Of a stretch of 64,000 nucleotides of DNA, positions 45,380 to 57,465 are shown one piece after another. The stretch lies in the NCBI GenBank assembly GCA_002205965.3, contig NADL03000010.1, positions 434,001-498,000 of the forward strand, given 5' to 3'. Under the pieces are notes generated by a model that saw only the letters and a list, made by a program, of their open reading frames with translations, did not search any database and had not been told where the DNA came from. Numbering within the stretch: position 1 is the stretch's first letter; each line of letters starts with the position of its first letter. This DNA comes from Kappaphycus alvarezii. Its lineage: Eukaryota > Rhodophyta > Florideophyceae > Gigartinales > Solieriaceae. The position numbers and the translations under genes are program-made.

Positions 45380-46555
45380 AGGGTGCTTTCAGTTGTCGTC
45401 CTCATGTATCTATTGTATTAGCTTATTTAATATGCACAACAAAACAAGTATCCTATCCTATCTATTGTTTTTGGTTCATTTTAAATCAATACTTTGGTAT
45501 ACTTAAAGCGCCATGAATGTTTCGCACCTCAGTTATTGATTTTTGATGACAGTCTCTAACCAATGGATCCTTTTTCAGCAGTTAAAATGCACATACTATT
45601 TGTGTATGTAAATTCGCTCATTGCCACGACAAAATGCGGGATGCAGACTCTAAGTCAACTCTCAAATATTGCATCTCATAACAGCCCCACTAAAAGTTCA
45701 ATTACCCAAATCCAGTCCCTTTAATTTTCTTCGAACTGATCATAATTTTTTTATTTCCTCAGATTTATGTAAGTCCTTAATTCCTCGATAATACCCTCAA
45801 ATCTAGATCTTTCTCTCATTAGGATTTTGAAATCTCAATTCCTCAATAACAATATTTCCCCTCAGTTGGTTCCAAATAACACACAAAAACCTCCTTACCA
45901 TTATACTACATCGGTTCCGAAGTTTTTCCTTTATCATTCTCACTCCCTTCACGTTCCTTATGTTCCATTTTACTCTAAACCGACATCTCCAGATCAATTA
46001 TGGCTTTTAGATAACGAAATTTATTAAAATTTGGAGATTTGGCCATGAAAGCACGCTCCAGTAGTATTTTTGTAGGTATTTGCAGTGGGCTAAGCTCCGA
46101 AATGCGCTGATACTACTCTACTACATATATTTATAACGTAAAACATTCTTTTGAACATGTTCTGTACAGATTGACGTGTAGACGTGGTGAAATTCACACC
46201 CGTATGTATTTCAATAATCTGCAAACACAAGTCAAACCTACACATTGTTTAAAAAATTGGTGGAATTCTGGTAGGGGTTTCATTTCTTTCCGTTTTTGAA
46301 AATTCCGGCCCTAATCATCGCAGACCTAGCCGTCATGTGTTAAAGCGAAAAATCCTTTCTTATTTCCGTATATCTCGGCAGTATTGCGTTAGATTAGCGG
46401 TATCTCCAAGAATGGAACTCTTTTCACCAAAAAAAATAGATACCCAGTTCCAAATTGACAGAAGTACGTGGCTTTAGGCCATTCTAAAAGAATTTTTATT
46501 GCTTTTTGATGAAAGAAAAGTTTTCGGGCATTTACATAGTCTAAATTCGCTTCTG
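45380..46555. other. No recognised gene
   Basis: AT-rich. Short frames at 45803-46027 and 46389-46586 look like chance or shadows. Confidence 0.4.
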
Positions 46556-46830
46556 AGAGAGTCTGCTGGGTGTGCCTCAGTATCACTTCTTGCTACTTTA
46601 TTTAACTGTAAAATATGGAGCCGAGATATTGAACAAGCTTATACGCAATTGGAGCCACTTTAAAGCGAGGACTACACCAAACTGCCACCTGATGCCAACC
46701 TACCAAATGACAAGACACTGAAAGTGCAGCTCCCACTATTTGGCCTTTTAGAGGCAAGCTATTGTTTTTTCAACAACTACTACCAAGAATTTGCCGAAAG
46801 AATGCTCCTAGCGCTACATTTTAGCGCGTT
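46556..46830 (+). pseudogene. Ty1/copia RT fragment of a second (fungal-like) type
   Basis: IWSRDIEQAYTQLEPL, TAA (46661-46663), then SEDYTKLPPDANLPNDKTLK and VQLPLFGLLEASYCFFNNYY. The pattern RDIxQAYxQ, LPPDxxLPxxxxLKVxxPLxGLxEA is the copia RT subtype familiar from fungi; many members have Gln at the stop position. It clearly differs from the RT at 42.3-43.0 kb. No catalytic YVDD segment follows. Confidence 0.65.
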
Positions 46831-49414
46831 GTGCTATATTCATATCTATACTGCGAAAATGTAGAGCTGTATATAGCACATCACAGCTTCAAAAGTTTTG
46901 AATATCAAGTTCGATGTATCGAATCAAAGCAAAAGCGCTATATCTCCCGTGCTGTGCCGTTCGGTCGAGAACTCTCCAATTGGCGCCCAAACCTTTCGCA
47001 CCAGCACAACAGCCCTTCCATCACCAAAAGTGCAACTCAGGCGTAAACAATTGGCGCAAACCTCAGAACGCCTATTTCACTCCACTTTCGCTACAACCAA
47101 CAATGAACCTCAACATGAACCGTCGAAACAGCAACCATTTATCAATACCGATCGCAACACACAACCAAGCGCACGACTTCATCTAAAGCATAAATCAAGG
47201 CCAACGTGAAATGCGCCTTGAACTACTTCTGCACAACACCACGATGTAGGGTGAAACATAGTACGAACCACAACCTTTCAACGTTGCCGTTAAAATACCA
47301 TCTTCATAACCATTTACTTTTGTCAAGGCGGGAGGTCGACAGAAGGAAAAAGATCCCACATGTCGCAGTGAACTGGTAGAACCGACCGTCACAGAGACAG
47401 GTAACCTTTATGCAGCAGCACTACAAGGAGGAAAAACGGCGAGGAACGTGCCACAGGATCGAAGATAGATTGCAAAAGGAAAGGAATAGGACGCAGTTTT
47501 ACTGAACACGAAGTGCCATTTTACTGTTGTGTATAGTACTGTAATAAAAAGTACACAACCAGCACCAGCGAGCACTAAAGAGCGGAATGAAAGCTATTTG
47601 CAAAAAAAATGTGGAAATAAATGATCAGCATCATAACTACGAAGTACTTGGTAGCGCGTATCTGGAGTCACACAACATTTCATAGAACTGAAAAGGAAGT
47701 AAGAATGCTCAATATTTTTGGGATCAACGATGAGATGATAGAGAGTCTAGGCCAATAGCAGTTTTCGTGCTAGGGCCGAAAGTAAAGCGGATATTGAAAC
47801 CATACTATACGCACCGCTATTTCAATGGCTTTCGACTGATGAACACTTTTCTACACAGTACAAGTTCATGGACGATAATCAGAAAAAAGGTAAGGAATGA
47901 AGTGAAGAAGCGAACAGCAAGTACCGACGCAGTTTAAACGTGTAAAAAATCAGGTGACGACGACATTACGGGAGTGGAAATCATAGAATAATGGGCGAAG
48001 GAGAAATATAGGAACAGAGGTAGGACGCATCAGTTAGGTGGGCAATACTAGTTTCCAGTAGTGGCGAAGAGCCACGCCCCATTGGCATTAAGAAGCATAA
48101 GCTGTAAAATGAGGCGTGAAAAGATGCTGCAGAAACTAAGGACGATCTTAGACGAATTCGAGAAGATATTCCAGAAGGCAATAGGTTGATCAAGGAGGAT
48201 CAGCAGGCACACAGCGCAGAGCGAGGAGTGATTAGAGTCGAGGGATATAGAACTATTAAAGCCATTTGTCCATACCTCGGACTAGATCAAAAGAATCACG
48301 CAGAGTGAATTCAAACGCCGTAAGACGGCAAAGGACGACTAACTGTTTTGCAAAGGACAGTGTATTGCATCACGTACACATTAGGTTAGACTTTGAAGAA
48401 GTGCGTAGTATGCAGAAAGAAATCCCTTGGAGTAGATTGGGGTATATTTAGCCAATGGATATCCATGCTCTCTTGCTTCCTCGATAGAAAGAACGCTAGA
48501 TTATTGTCGATGACAGCGTAGACTTTGCGATTAGTTTCGCCCTCGTTCGCATCGGCGAAGGCAAAATGAGCTTCAATCCCTTTGGACTAAATACTTCAGG
48601 TGGTTTCCTTTACTTTTCATCTAAAACACTTTCTTCTTCTATACTCCTTCAGAGGGCCATTAAATCGTCTCTAAGTTGCTGAAAGCCCGCCAGTGGTTTC
48701 ATATAGCTTTCCTGCATTCGAGTGCTATCCAAATTAACTTCTCCGTTCTCATCAACAGCTAGATCAGTACTATGTAGTTGTTCCGTCTTTCATTTGACCT
48801 CTGCTCGGTTCTTCTGAGATCTTCCTCATAAGGTTCGGTGAACAGGTCCACATAGTGCCCCACTTCATTTTCATCTTGTTTGAAATTTTCCATCCTGATT
48901 CATTCTCACAAGCATTTTGTGCAGTATTATATTCGTTTCGCTTCCGAAAGTACATTTTTCTTCTTTCAGGGATAATATTCTTTCCTGAGAACGTGAAATA
49001 TAAGCTTGAATAGTTCCAAATGTGCGCTATGTTTCCTCTCAAAAGGCATTTTGAGTCCTTTCATACTCGCTCTCTTCTTCGTGGGCAGGATATTGAATAT
49101 GCCCCGCAGATATCTTCCATCTCGGTTATATCGCGTCCTCCAGAAAAATTCAAGTCTTCTTCCTTGTGCGCTGCTATGTAGTTTGAACCCTGGAGATAGC
49201 TCAGTAGTATACTCACCGATCAGAATTGAAACAATTAAAGGTAAGACTTGCAAAAGTGTTTTATCATTGTTAGTACCACATCGTCTTTCAAACCAATTCC
49301 ATATATACAGTTTCCGATCACATTATGCTTCTATTGCTTTAGTGGCGAGTTTCCCTTCCTTTTGATAGCGATAAATAGTCAGTGGAAGAGATCTTCAGGA
49401 ACAATTACCCCTAG
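46831..49414. other. No recognised gene
   Basis: Several frames near 46898-47209 (+), 47981-48193 (-) and 49006-49365 (+) have no motif. A frame near 48510-48640 contains VDFAISFALVRIGEGKMSFN and may be coding, unassigned. Confidence 0.35.
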
Positions 49415-49554
49415 GACTCCGCCCCTTTTATACTCACTTGGAGCCCTCTAAACCGTCGTCCTTACCCACCTCGTGGTATAGTTGAGCGAACAGAAAGAGG
49501 TGGGTAAAGACGAAGATTTAGAGGGCCCCAAGTGATTATAAAAGGGGCGTAGTC
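49415..49554. repeat. 58-base-arm inverted repeat with 24-base loop
   Basis: Arm 1 49415-49472 and arm 2 49497-49554 pair over 58 bases with about seven mismatches. The arm tips contain gactccgccccttttata on one side and tataaaaggggcgtagtc on the other; the loop-side ends are cacctc and gaggtg. The arms contain a TATA-like element. It could be a foldback or MITE-like element. Confidence 0.75.
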
Positions 49555-50148
49555 TACCATCTATGCTCTGTGAGCAGCGTAAAAGAAACGGCTCTTGGGT
49601 ATGAAGTTGACTCCCAACTTCCCAACTATTTGAAACAGAATTTATTTTGTCTGCAAACTTTCTTGAACTACACAATAATAAGCAGTTTACTCAGCTTCCA
49701 TAAACTTTTTGGCTAACCTTAAAGTCTCAAACAAACATACGAAGTACCACAAAATGCATCAAATAGAATATTTTGAACGAGAAAGACTAATAGAAGATAT
49801 TCTTCAGGATAAATATCTAGGTGCCATACTCGTGCCCGCCACCCATCGGCCATTGGTGTGAATTGATGCAGCAGTTATATAGATTATTCAGAGTCACTCT
49901 TGGTATCAACCAGAACCTTTTGCTTGTACTGACATCTACTAATGCCAGCGTGTCATAAAATAAAAAATCAGCCCATGAATTTGCCACACTCATCCAAATT
50001 AAAAATATCTCTCAAATGCAGATACTGTAAAATTATCTTGAAATTTAGATACTGTATCCGAAATATGTCCTCTTCCGGAATTTTTTAGAGGACGCAAGTT
50101 TGGTGCATATCACTTTATACTGTGATATTGTCCTTTACGATATGTAAG
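49555..50148. other. Downstream flank of Harbinger-like fragment
   Basis: Minus-strand text at 49740-50100 (for example LHLREIFLIWMSVANSWADF) may be decayed transposase, but no DDE motif is visible. Confidence 0.3.
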
Positions 50149-50786
50149 TCAATTTCTCAGATTATCTTGCAGTCGTCGAGGCACCCTATGCATCCATGAA
50201 ATCCATACTTTCCATACTTGTCGTATATTTTTGAAGTCTTTTGGTTTTAGTGGCAAGCGTTCAAGAATATTTGACCACACAGGACTTTTACTCATCCAAA
50301 AAAATACGAAAATAGTATCGCAATGAACCCTTAGACATGCGATATCCGTCCTCAATGTCTTCAAAAGACCGTGCCGTATGCAATACACGGAATAATTCTA
50401 TTAACTTTATCTCCGAAGGTTTAGTTTCTTCTTTGAAGTGTTTGTTTTCTGTTTCCACATGGAAAGAAATTGCGTCGTCAGATCCTCATGTATTTTGAAG
50501 AACATAATTCGTGGTTTCGAAAGCATTGCCGGAAAAGACGGCTAAGATATACCATATCATCGCCAAGATAGTAGCTGTACCATGTGCTTTCGCCTGTGTG
50601 AATGTTTTTATCTCTTTTTTCTGCTTTTATTTTACGTTTGTTCTTCCTTGTAATAATTTCCACACCTATTATCGCTGCTACAGCTGAAGAGGCCTTTTTG
50701 CCCCTAGATATGAATCTCTGGTGATCTATGATGTTTAAAGTACCAGCAGACTCGTACGAAAGCATCTCTGTACTATCTGGACGCAT
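50149..50786 (-). pseudogene. Harbinger-type transposase N-terminal half, broken
   Basis: Minus strand. STWYSYYLGDDMVYLSRLFR, then KPSEIKLIELFRVLHTARS, FEDIEDGYRMSKGSLRYYFR, and YGKYGFHGCIGCLDDCKII. The order W-x-YL, PxEIKLLxxLRxLxxxxSFxDIED, MSKxxxRxYF and GFxGxIGxxDCxxxxW is the N-terminal half of PIF/Harbinger transposases. A TGA sits where Trp is expected after CKII, and a TAA follows FLDE. The C-terminal catalytic residues are not seen. It is a different family from the elements at 29-30 kb and 54-56 kb. Confidence 0.6.
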
Positions 50787-52259
50787 TTCGCTTCTACAAA
50801 AGTGTCAGTTCACAGCCGGGCGTATTTTTTGGGTTTTTGAATGATTGGCTGTTAACTAGTACTACCTGTCTACTCGTAGTCGGAGATACGCTTTTAGTGC
50901 ACACTCGCAGATATTCGTACTACTTGTGCGCTATATAATGTGCTATTTCGTGCTATGTCGTGCTATATTTCGGTGCACCCGATAGTCTCTCTCTGAATGT
51001 AGCACGTTCCACCTAGCGCCCCGATCTCCCCTTGGGAAGATAAAATTTTCAGATTACCTACTTAAGACTCACAAAGCACTGTTTCCGAATCACAGTAACA
51101 GAATTAGGAAATAATGGTCCTACCCTTTACCTTCAATTTAGTAACTATTTTTGCATTTTTTTTCTCCGTCCGTTGCTTTAAGGGGTGTACTGGGGTTTCA
51201 AGTTTGTATTCTTCGAGAAAGAGTACGGAAATAGTACCTACTGGTTACATTGCTTTACCGTGCGTTAGTTGTAGCCAATATCTCCATGATCTTATTTGTA
51301 GATGGTCATTATACGGACCTTTCGGGTTTTTGTAACTCCTCTTCTTCTCTTAGTAGTTGAGATATCAAGCATATGTGGTTCAATTCCGCTCATCGAAAGG
51401 ATTGCAGCGATCTAACGGTTTATGTAATTCGACGTCTTCATGAAGTTTAGGACCTGTTGGGAAAACATTCCTTGGTATGTTTTGCTTAATCGGTCCAAAA
51501 ATTGCAAAAAATACCATACCATTCAGCAACTTCCCTTTCGGAAATGAGAAGAACACACCAGGGGTGAATCTACATATTTTGAGCAGGAAAAATCACAATG
51601 GGAGACATTCAACTAAGAAGCTCACGAATTGTGCATTAGGAACACTCGAACATGTACTGTCTCAGAAAAGTACTTGTCTCGACAAGTACTTGTCTCGAAG
51701 TGTACATATTTGTGCACAATTTTGATGCAAAACTCTCAGAGAATCACACATACATTGAAAATTATTCTCACCAATTAAGGTCAGCAAGCATTCCTACCTG
51801 ACCTTTGACGATATTGAAGCCAATACCTCTTTTCCGCCCCAATCCTACCTAACAGTTCCCATTTGAATTACTTCCCTATCACCCGCTCCAACTCCTGAGG
51901 CTCTACACCCTCTCAACCCACCTACTCCTTGCGCTCCGAGACGCCCTACTACACTTCACCCCATAGCATTACCATTATAAGCATCATCCCTCACCTTTTA
52001 CTGCCCTACCCTCTTTATTCTTCCCGTTGCCACTGGCAAGATGGTCCTCGAACGCTCTTCGACGGTATACAATATGAAATTCAATCCACCAGTTACTGAA
52101 TAGCGAGAGGAATACATTATTGCTAAGCCGTACGCATTGCAATTTATTAGAACGAGTACTCACAGTTGAATTTGAAAATATTGGTAACAGGGAGAGGCAA
52201 AACATGGGTAAACCAAACAGTGCACGAAATTTTAGAAAAGCAGACGGCTTCAAAGCAAC
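50787..52259. other. No recognised gene
   Basis: AT-rich with short frames (51114-51335, 51477-51725). A tRNA-like B-box match at 51379 has no matching A box or fold. Confidence 0.4.
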
Positions 52260-53060
52260 AGATAGCAAAAAATGACGCCTTCATCCAGGTCATACGCTGT
52301 CTATTACACAAAATTATTTCAAATTCGTTCACTTAATCTCTGGAGGGCTCCGCACGCTTAAGTTTGGCTTTCTTATACCACTCATTCCGACAAGCAGAAC
52401 ATATTGCCTGTGCACATGTAAGAAACCGTTGAACTTGTCGAGATCCATTTATCATTATCTTTGGTTTGGTTCCCTGCATTCTACTAAATTTCCAATAAAA
52501 GGAACACAGTATGTTCGATCACCAGTAACTTTACCATATTCAATTCTTTTGTTAAGCCTTTTAGCTTTGTGTGGACCAAATTTATTCTTTTTCGAAGCAT
52601 CCCTACTAAACAAAGGAGTTAATTGGGTTGATTGCTTAGATGGATGTTTTTCATATTTGTTGTTATCCCTTTTCTCAACTCATTCTTGAGCAAGCGAAAT
52701 ACTGTGTGTGACAATACCATTGCTTACCTACATGGAAGGATGTCTGCCGCCAATTAAAAGAACTGTATTCTCGCTAAAACAACAGTCAATTGTCTCCATA
52801 TGACGAGATAATACCTCCACTGTCCCTTCAAATTGCTTCAGAAAAGATTCGGCGTTAAGCATTTCAAAAGCGCAGTGGAATTGGCGTACCCTTTTCATGG
52901 ACTTAGCGACGTAGGGCTTGGCTGAGGTTGTAGCAAGGTCTAAAAATATGTACTTCAGAAAAAATTGATTGCTTCAGCAAAGCGCCATACCCCTTGGTAT
53001 GTACTTAGCATCGCCACCAATCCACTCGAAAGACGTTAGACGAACACAATCTAGAAATTA
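52260..53060 (-). CDS. Unassigned, possibly two-exon gene fragment
   Basis: Minus strand. An upstream exon-like stretch (about 53040-52745) reads EWIGGDAKYIPRGMAL, SAKPYVAKSMKRVRQFHCAF and SRHMETIDCCFSENTVLLIG, ending at a GTAGGTAAGC donor-like sequence. A downstream stretch (about 52690-52340) has KKNKFGPHKAKRLNKRIEYG, GDRTYCVPFIGNLVECREP, then WISTSSTVSYMCTGNMFCLS and EWYKKAKLKRAE. The Cys pattern with STSxxVSYMC resembles the small zinc domains at the end of some transposases, but I cannot name the family. One frame change is needed near 52455. Confidence 0.35.
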
Positions 53061-53079
53061 TTCATACTTATTTCGGAAG

Positions 53080-54409
53080 TATTAAGAAAAATTAACTATG
53101 CAGGCATATAAAATGCGAGTCTCTGTCATAGAAGCAACCGTCCCAACCACAGATAAAACATTGCTGACTCATTTAGCTGAGTAATGAATTAATTGAGCAC
53201 GAACTGTGTAGTAGGAACCACTTCTCTGAATACTTCATTGCAAGATTCGTTTTGCCCAGCATCCTCGACATATATTAAATGCCCGTATTTTCTTTCTGAT
53301 GTTAGTTGCAGTTCCAATCGTTATTATAGCGGCTATTGTCTTAATATCGACAACAATCGCAGAAATCATATCACTATCGTCTAAACGCCTGTCCCCCTAG
53401 TCTTCGGAAATAGCCGTCCTGCATCCCTAATCAGTAAAGCACCCCCATTTCCCCCACTATCGCCTGAAAACCCCACGACAGCATCCGGACAGAGATAAGC
53501 TGGGATTCTGCTCTCACTTAACCTAACCTGTCGTACAAGCCTAATTTTAAATGTTTTTGTGGAGTCCCTACTCATCTATGAATACCCACAGTATCTCACA
53601 TATTCTAAATGCTGTTCAGATATGAAACTGTGAAGAGACTTGAGGATCTCGATCTCATTCCGAAGGCCCAAGGTTATGGCCGTTGCTGTGTTGTACATGT
53701 TTTTGACGGTTTGTGAAGAAATGAGAAGGGCACTCCCTAAGTGTAGAATGATCTTTTTTGAGACTAGCACAATGTGGGGTTGCACTGCATCTACGACGGC
53801 GTGTTATTGCACATTTTCGTTTGGGTTAAATGTGGGTTGACTTAATATTTGAACGATATGGTCGGTTTTGGCCCGGAATATCCTACAGGGTGACCATTTT
53901 CATTTGTGAATACACCAATCATTAGTGGTATTTATACCACGGCGCATGAAGACCAGGGAGTTCTTGACGTAAACGTGGACCAATATGAGGACCGGATTCC
54001 GAGCCTTTTTGAGTGCCAAGAAAGTGCTTAGGGGAGGCACTTGGCTCGTTAGCCTGACTAAGACCTGACTGTAAAGGTTTGGGATTGACTATCCAATGGT
54101 AAAGATAGGCTCCCATTGTGCGTTGTCGCGAGACCAAGCTCCCGGGCCGAATTATGGTATCTGGAAGGGGTAAGCAAGCAGGCCAGAACGGGCAATTACG
54201 AGGTTGTTGCAGGACAAAATGGGCACAATCCTAAAAAGAAAAAGCAACCTTCTGTTCTACATCAGCTGCAACTCTTTATTTGGAACTCTGACCCTGGATC
54301 TGGCCTGGCCCAGCCTGGTCTCCACTTTGGAAGCCCAAGTCCGCCCAATTTCTTTCTCAAGCCCCTTCCCGTCATGACCAAAATTGTATGCCCAACTTGC
54401 TTCTACTAA
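53080..54409. other. Intergenic; possible left part of Harbinger element
   Basis: A minus-strand frame at 53381-53575 and plus-strand frames at 53640-53840 and 54116-54409 have no motif. Confidence 0.35.
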
Positions 54410-55939
54410 ATGGTTCCCACAGATCATTCCCCTCGAAGGAACTTTCGTTCACCGAGTCACCTCCACTTCTTCCGGAAATCTCGACACCGACCAACACGGT
54501 TGACATTTTCCTCGCCCAGCTCCCAGTACTCGTCAACTTCAAGTAACATGACCAATCTTGGTCCTAGAGATCGTATTATGAAGAATATGCAAAATAATGG
54601 GCAGCTAAAAGCACTTCAGCAGTGCGTTGCCACAGCCACGTTTTCTGTAAAACACATGCAGGCCTTTCGAACCATACTGTGCGACCTGGTTCGAGCTAGG
54701 GATAGAATCATATCAGTTAGTGTGGCAAGAAAGATGAATAACCTTCTGAATGCAAATAAATCATGCCTAAACATGCAACTTACTCCTTTGCAGCAAGTGT
54801 TATGTGGTCTTCGCTCTAACCTCGACTCGCGCTTTGTCTCTCGCCGGGTCAGAGTCCCGAGTTCATTCGACTTTCTGAACAACGTTTTACCGCAGCTGTC
54901 TGATTGTACTTTCCGCACGCATGCAAGGATGTATCCGCTATCTTTCCAGCGCTTAGTCCACCTACTAAGAAGTGAAGGGGGTCATTTTTTACGAACAGGT
55001 CCTCTTCAACCCATTTGCCAATTGACGTGCAACTACATCTAGCCTTAAAATGCCTGGGATTCTCCGGGAACGGAGCGAATATATTGAGAACGCAGGCGTT
55101 GTAAGTTTATGGTGTTGGAGCAATTCATAAGTGTCGCGCGCGAGTTGTAGATGCTATATGCAGTCTTCAAGACAAGTTCATAAAGTGGCCTGGCACCGAC
55201 GAAAGAGCACAAATGTGTGCTCATATCAAGTCAAAGTACGGGTACCAGTGGGCATTTTTCGTCACAGATGGTACAACGCAAATTTAGCATTTGTCCCGGG
55301 TTCGAGAAGAAGACCTTTTTGACCGCAAGTCTAACTACAGTATGCAAGCATTGTCACAAACGACACACGATGCGTGTGCGACAAATTTTGGTAGGCTGGC
55401 CCGGTTCTGTCTGCGATGCTCTAATCGCTAGATCTGCGTCATTTCTAGACCCCGGAAGAGAAGATGATTTTTCACGGGGTATCAACAAGGGCTTGGTTAC
55501 GCTGCATTTGGAATTTACCCCAGACTCATTCCCAATTATAAGGCCCCGCATACTATGTATGCGGACAATGTCACGTACAATCATTACCATAGTTCCCTTC
55601 GAATCAAGTCCGAACACTTCATCGGGCAAGTCAAGAGCCGATTTCAAGGACTCAGATCACTGCAGATTCGACTACAAAATAAACTGATTATGAGAGAGTT
55701 GTCAAATTCATAGTTTCCGGCTACATTCTCCACAATATTCTCAGGGAGTTTGGTGACAACTGGGAGGCAGAGTTTGCTCAGGAGGAGTTAACTGTGACAG
55801 GGCAGGGGGTGATCGGGGAAGCAGGGGAGGAAAGCGTGAATGAGCTCCTGGGGACCTCGGAGAGGTGGACATGACGAAAGGATGGGACGTCAGGGAGGTG
55901 GTGAAGAAACAGGTCCTCGCGTTCCACGGATATGCTTGA
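54410..55939 (+). pseudogene. HARBI1-like Harbinger transposase, nearly complete, frameshifted
   Basis: It starts at ATG 54410-54412 (an inner ATG at 54549 is also possible) and ends TGA 55937-55939, about 500 codons, the usual family size. The N-terminal helix-turn-helix region ends MYPLSFQRLVHLLRSEGGHF (to 55042). The frame then changes: LKCLGFSGNGANILRTQAL, HKCRARVVDAICSLQDKFIK and YQWAFFVTDGTTQI, the first catalytic Asp region. Next come FDRKSNYSMQALSQ, GWPGSVCDALIARSASF, and FPIIRPRI/YKAPHTMY. NHYHSSLRIKSEHFIGQVKS and RFQGLRSLQIRLQNK hold the Glu region. The C-terminus is WDVREVVKKQVLAFHGYA. Four or so one-base frame changes separate these pieces. It lies convergent with the Myb-like gene at 57.5-58.9 kb. 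Confidence 0.8.
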
Positions 55940-56219
55940 TTGGTCTTGTTAGTACGGGAACTGCGAGTAACCTCTACACGTGCAAACACCGTGTTGACTT
56001 TCTTTTACGGTCAACAAAATTGGAATCTACGAAGTACTTGCAGTTGGAATGATTCATCAGTCCAATAAGAAGCAATGCACGTTTAAAGCTCTAACTTTAA
56101 TAAAGTAAGGACTTGTAGTGCTCCAGGTGCGACTCGTTGAGACTGCAGAAATATCACTTCCCGTGCGACACCTGATACTACTCTCATCCTCCGAAGCTTC
56201 CCCTTCCGAGATCCTTACC
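55940..56219. other. Short intergenic stretch
   Basis: AT-rich; an aataaa-like word (taataaag) near 56099 could serve as a polyadenylation signal for the transposase. Confidence 0.3.
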
Positions 56220-56590
56220 CACACTTGGATTGGACGTTGAGGATGGGGGGATAAGTGACTTTGGAAGGGGTTTATTCGATTGGGAGGTAGGTGAATGGGA
56301 GGGTTGGGAGGGTTGGGAATGACGGAATGGGGAGGTGGTTTGTGGCGGAGGGGACGATGGGAAGGGTTGGGGAGTTGTGGACGTTGGGTTGGGAGGACAC
56401 GTAGGGGTTTTAGGGATGAGAGGGAGGTTTCGAGACTTGGGAACGGGGTTTTGTGGTGTTGAGGGTGTTGAGAATATTGGGGGGGAAACGGGGAGGGTGT
56501 TAGTAGTTTTTGGGGGAGGATGTTACGGTAGTTGGGGTCGGGGGCATGTTGAGGTGGTGGGGGTTGCGGGGGGGAAGATTTTGCTTATCT
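56220..56590 (+). repeat. G-rich tract with many GGG runs
   Basis: Dense runs such as ggatggggggata, gggagggttgggagggttggg and gcggggggg on the plus strand. These could form G-quadruplexes. Read on the minus strand it is a Pro/Ser/Thr-rich frame, so a coding origin is also possible. Confidence 0.6.
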
Positions 56591-57029
56591 GGGGCGATAG
56601 TGAGGAAGAAGTCAGAACAATTTTCAACGTAGGGAGTGCCACCGGAACGCTTCCTCTCGAGGCTAAAGGCTGTACCCGCCGGGGAAGCAGACTATGGGGG
56701 AGCAGACTGCAATGTGGCAACTGGCGTGAGATCTTTCGACACAGTAAACAACTTCTTCTCATATTGCTTACTTTCAAGGCGTAAATTCGCCTAAACAGTC
56801 TCTTCGTGAGTAAGTGCGTGCGGTATATGTTAGATTGATATTGATAGGGGCATAAGAAAGCTAATACAGGAATGATTGAATATGCGTTTGGAAGTAGCTT
56901 TACCATGATATGAGAGGAGTTGTAATGGTATTTTAGCAAGTTGGATCTTAGTAACGCGATCAAGGCATTTGGGGAAATGAGCCCTCCGTTGTCGGCAATG
57001 CCGAAGGAGATTAGTCGGTCGTTGAAAAT

Positions 57030-57230
57030 CTGTTACGAACACCGGTGATTCATGAGATATCTGGGACTTAAGACGGCGTTTATGGCCGCGGTTAACGTAA
57101 ATAGGCGAACGAGACAAGGTGACGGAACAGGCCCTTGGCGATGCAAGGTGGGAGTGATTTTAGTAGAAGAGGTGGAGAAGGATAACCAATCCAAACGTCT
57201 GTATTTGGTTGGACTAAGCAGATGGTAAAG
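57030..57230 (+). other. Possible fragment related to the Myb-like gene's middle region
   Basis: The plus-strand frame reads RRTRQGDGTGPWRCKVGVIL and VEEVEKDNQSKRLYLVGLS. The minus-strand gene at 57.5-58.9 kb has KRVGTGAKCAAVITVEP followed by DKDNGKRLLLMRTS. The shared spacing GTG-x-K-x-VI-x-VE, KDNxKRL suggests common origin, but the stretch is short. Confidence 0.25.
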
Positions 57231-57465
57231 CGAAAGGTGGAAGAGATTAATTACCACTCTGAAGCAGAGGTTCTCTGGGGAAGAACAAGCAGATCATGGT
57301 GCCAACAGTTGCTCTGCGAAAGCTTAATTGTGGAGGTTCACATTAAAGTTTTTAACGTCAAGTCAATCGTAGATGAGCTCTTTTACTATGGCAACGAATC
57401 TATTTGATACACACACGCTCAGGAACAAACAAAGACAAAAGAGACAAAGAACAATTTACTTTCAC

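Noticed and set aside
51370..51410. tRNA gene (B-box-like ggttcaattcc)
   Set aside because: No A box at the right distance and no cloverleaf stems can be drawn.
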